A DNA stretch of 64,000 nt from assembly GCF_000374585.1 (NCBI RefSeq), contig NZ_KB894643.1, positions 88,773 to 152,772 on the forward strand. Direction: 5' to 3'. Below the pieces are notes generated by a model. That model did no database searches. It saw only the letters and a program-made list of their open reading frames with translations, and was not told the DNA's origin. Both the position numbers and the translations under genes were made by a program. The stretch comes from Phocaeicola barnesiae DSM 18169 = JCM 13652. Its GTDB lineage: Bacteria; Bacteroidota; Bacteroidia; Bacteroidales; Bacteroidaceae. This document shows, one piece after another, positions 63,203 through 64,000 of this stretch (the stretch's first letter is position 1; every line of letters starts with the position of its first letter).

Positions 63203-63805
63203 TTATTGGGCAGCCTTCTGGAACTGTTCAATCAAGGAAGTAAGGTTGGCTGTAAACAGACGGGCAGAGATAGCCAGCAGAATGATACCGAAAAACTTAC
63301 GGATAACATAGATACCTCCCTTTCCTAACACACGTTCAATACGGTCGGTCATCCGAAGTACAATGTATACCCATACCATATTCAGAATCAATGCCAGTAC
63401 GATATTGACAGGAGCATACTCGGCACGTAACGACAGCAAGGTGGTAAAGGCACCGGCTCCAGCCAGTAACGGAAAGACCAACGGAACCAAGGTAGCTTCC
63501 TTGATAGGTCCTGTATTCTTGAAAATCTCTACATCCAGAATCATTTCGAGCGACATCATGAAAATCACAAAGGCACCGGCTACGGCAAACGAAGCGATGT
63601 CTACCTGAAACAGGCGGAGCATCATATCGCCGGCATAAAAGAATCCCAAGAGCAGGGCAAAAGCAATAAGTGTAGCCTTCATGGAATTGACCGAACGGCC
63701 CTTTTGTTTCAAATCCAAAATGATAGGAATGGAACCGATGATATCGATTACCGCAAACAGCACGATGAATGCGCTCAAAAACTCCTGAAAATTAAAAGTA
63801 CCCAT
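63203..63805 (-). CDS. MarC-family inner-membrane protein
   Basis: A 200-residue integral membrane protein of the MarC/YchE family. About six hydrophobic segments are visible (LSAFIVLFAVIDIIGSIPI; ATLIAFALLLGFFYAGDMML; FAVAGAFVIFMMSLEMIL; TLVPLVFPLLAGAGAFTTLL; IVLALILNMVWVYIVL; IIRKFFGIILLAISARL-like end). FPLLAGAGAFTTLL is the family's second-half motif. Some relatives move amino acids, but the function of MarC is unclear. It is convergent with mnmA. Confidence 0.9.
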   Translation of the reverse strand: MGTFNFQEFLSAFIVLFAVIDIIGSIPIILDLKQKGRSVNSMKATLIAFALLLGFFYAGDMMLRLFQVDIASFAVAGAFVIFMMSLEMILDVEIFKNTGPIKEATLVPLVFPLLAGAGAFTTLLSLRAEYAPVNIVLALILNMVWVYIVLRMTDRIERVLGKGGIYVIRKFFGIILLAISARLFTANLTSLIEQFQKAAQ

Positions 63806-63828
63806 AAGTCTAAGTTTAAATCCGTACG

Positions 63829-63836
63829 CAAAGATA
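63829..63836 (-). promoter_or_regulatory. -7 box of the MarC-family gene
   Basis: On the minus strand TATCTTTG lies 23 bases before the start codon. A -33 box at the usual spacing is not clear. Confidence 0.5.
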
Positions 63837-63943
63837 ATCTTTTTCAGTTAAAAACCACATACCAAAGCCTGCTATCGGACACGAATAAACAAAAAAAGAT
63901 AAAACCACGAAAAAATTCGTTGAGAAAAAAGAAATTATCGCTA

Positions 63944-63951
63944 ACTTTGTG
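63944..63951 (+). promoter_or_regulatory. -7 box before the last partial gene
   Basis: TAACTTTG matches TAnnTTTG and lies 34 bases before an ATG at 63986. TTGA (63922-63925) sits 18 bases upstream as a poor -33 box. Confidence 0.5.
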
Positions 63952-63985
63952 TGTTAAACAGTTCTTTAACAAAGTTAATTGGCAT

Positions 63986-64000
63986 ATGGAAATCACAATG
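63986..64000 (+). CDS. First codons of a gene cut by the window end
   Basis: ATG at 63986 starts MEITM and continues out of the window. The call rests only on a consensus -7 box 34 bases upstream, so the product cannot be named. Confidence 0.35.

Overview
The window is a 64 kb piece of a gut Bacteroidales chromosome, most likely Bacteroidaceae (Bacteroides or Phocaeicola). The evidence is the TAnnTTTG type of -7 promoter box upstream of many genes, the near absence of Shine-Dalgarno sequences, and the family content: DUF4421 and DUF4468 proteins, Porin_10-like porin, FadL-like outer-membrane protein, PPi-dependent phosphofructokinase, fused NfnAB-like oxidoreductase, mucin-type glycosidases and a UpxY/NusG remnant. 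The species is an inference. I saw no tRNA, rRNA, CRISPR array, transposase or SusC/SusD pair.

Layout. 1-6.3 kb: RNase Z (5' end cut by the window), a three-gene ECF sigma unit with a CpxP/Spy-like periplasmic protein, transketolase with ribose-5-phosphate isomerase B, and a DUF4468-type secreted protein. 6.5-12.3 kb: a fused flavoprotein (NfnA-like plus NfnB/GltD-like halves) divergent from a six-gene 2-oxoacid:ferredoxin oxidoreductase operon; both handle ferredoxin/NAD(P)H electrons. 12.5-17.6 kb: a co-directional set of porin, solute-binding protein, Gfo/Idh oxidoreductase and DUF4421 protein. 17.7-21.7 kb (minus): FadL-like protein, a Tyr/Trp/Gly-rich secreted protein, and an EEP-family phosphatase/nuclease. 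22.1-26.8 kb: prmA, then on the minus strand an NMT1/THI5-like binding protein, SpoIIE phosphatase, RsbW-like kinase and STAS protein, which look like one partner-switching signalling module. 26.8-27.8 kb is decayed sequence with a UpxY-like antiterminator remnant. 27.8-42.6 kb: GH2 with a ricin-like domain, GH29, GH25, PPi-phosphofructokinase, an acyltransferase pair, a large amidase_3-like/golvesin/FnIII protein and a GH20 lipoprotein.

Two accessory islands flank ygiQ. The first (42.6-47.0 kb) holds the ruins of a type III restriction system (3' scrap of mod, an intact rhuM, a frameshifted 5' scrap of res), followed by an intact two-gene unit: a MazG-like pyrophosphohydrolase translationally coupled to a protein joining a PD-(D/E)XK-like nuclease region, a DUF2075 helicase and a LexA/UmuD-type S24 peptidase. 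The second (49.9-61.8 kb), between ygiQ and mnmA, is a visibly AT-richer 12 kb array: a frameshifted XRE regulator, an SNF2-type helicase ending in a DUF3883 nuclease-like domain, an AIPR-family protein, a DUF1156 DNA methyltransferase, and a DUF499 ATPase with an N-terminal Swt1-type HEPN domain that keeps the RxxxxH RNase motif. This is the strongest candidate for an incompletely described antiphage system. I recall DUF499/DUF1156/helicase arrays being discussed as DISARM-related, but could not check this, and the AIPR member may be a distinguishing feature.

The window closes with mnmA, a MarC-family protein and the first codons of a further gene. Structured repeats stand out at 21.9-22.0 kb (two perfect inverted repeats interleaved as A-B-A'-B'), 44.05-44.10 kb (a related hairpin) and 47.69-47.87 kb (large nested palindromes).
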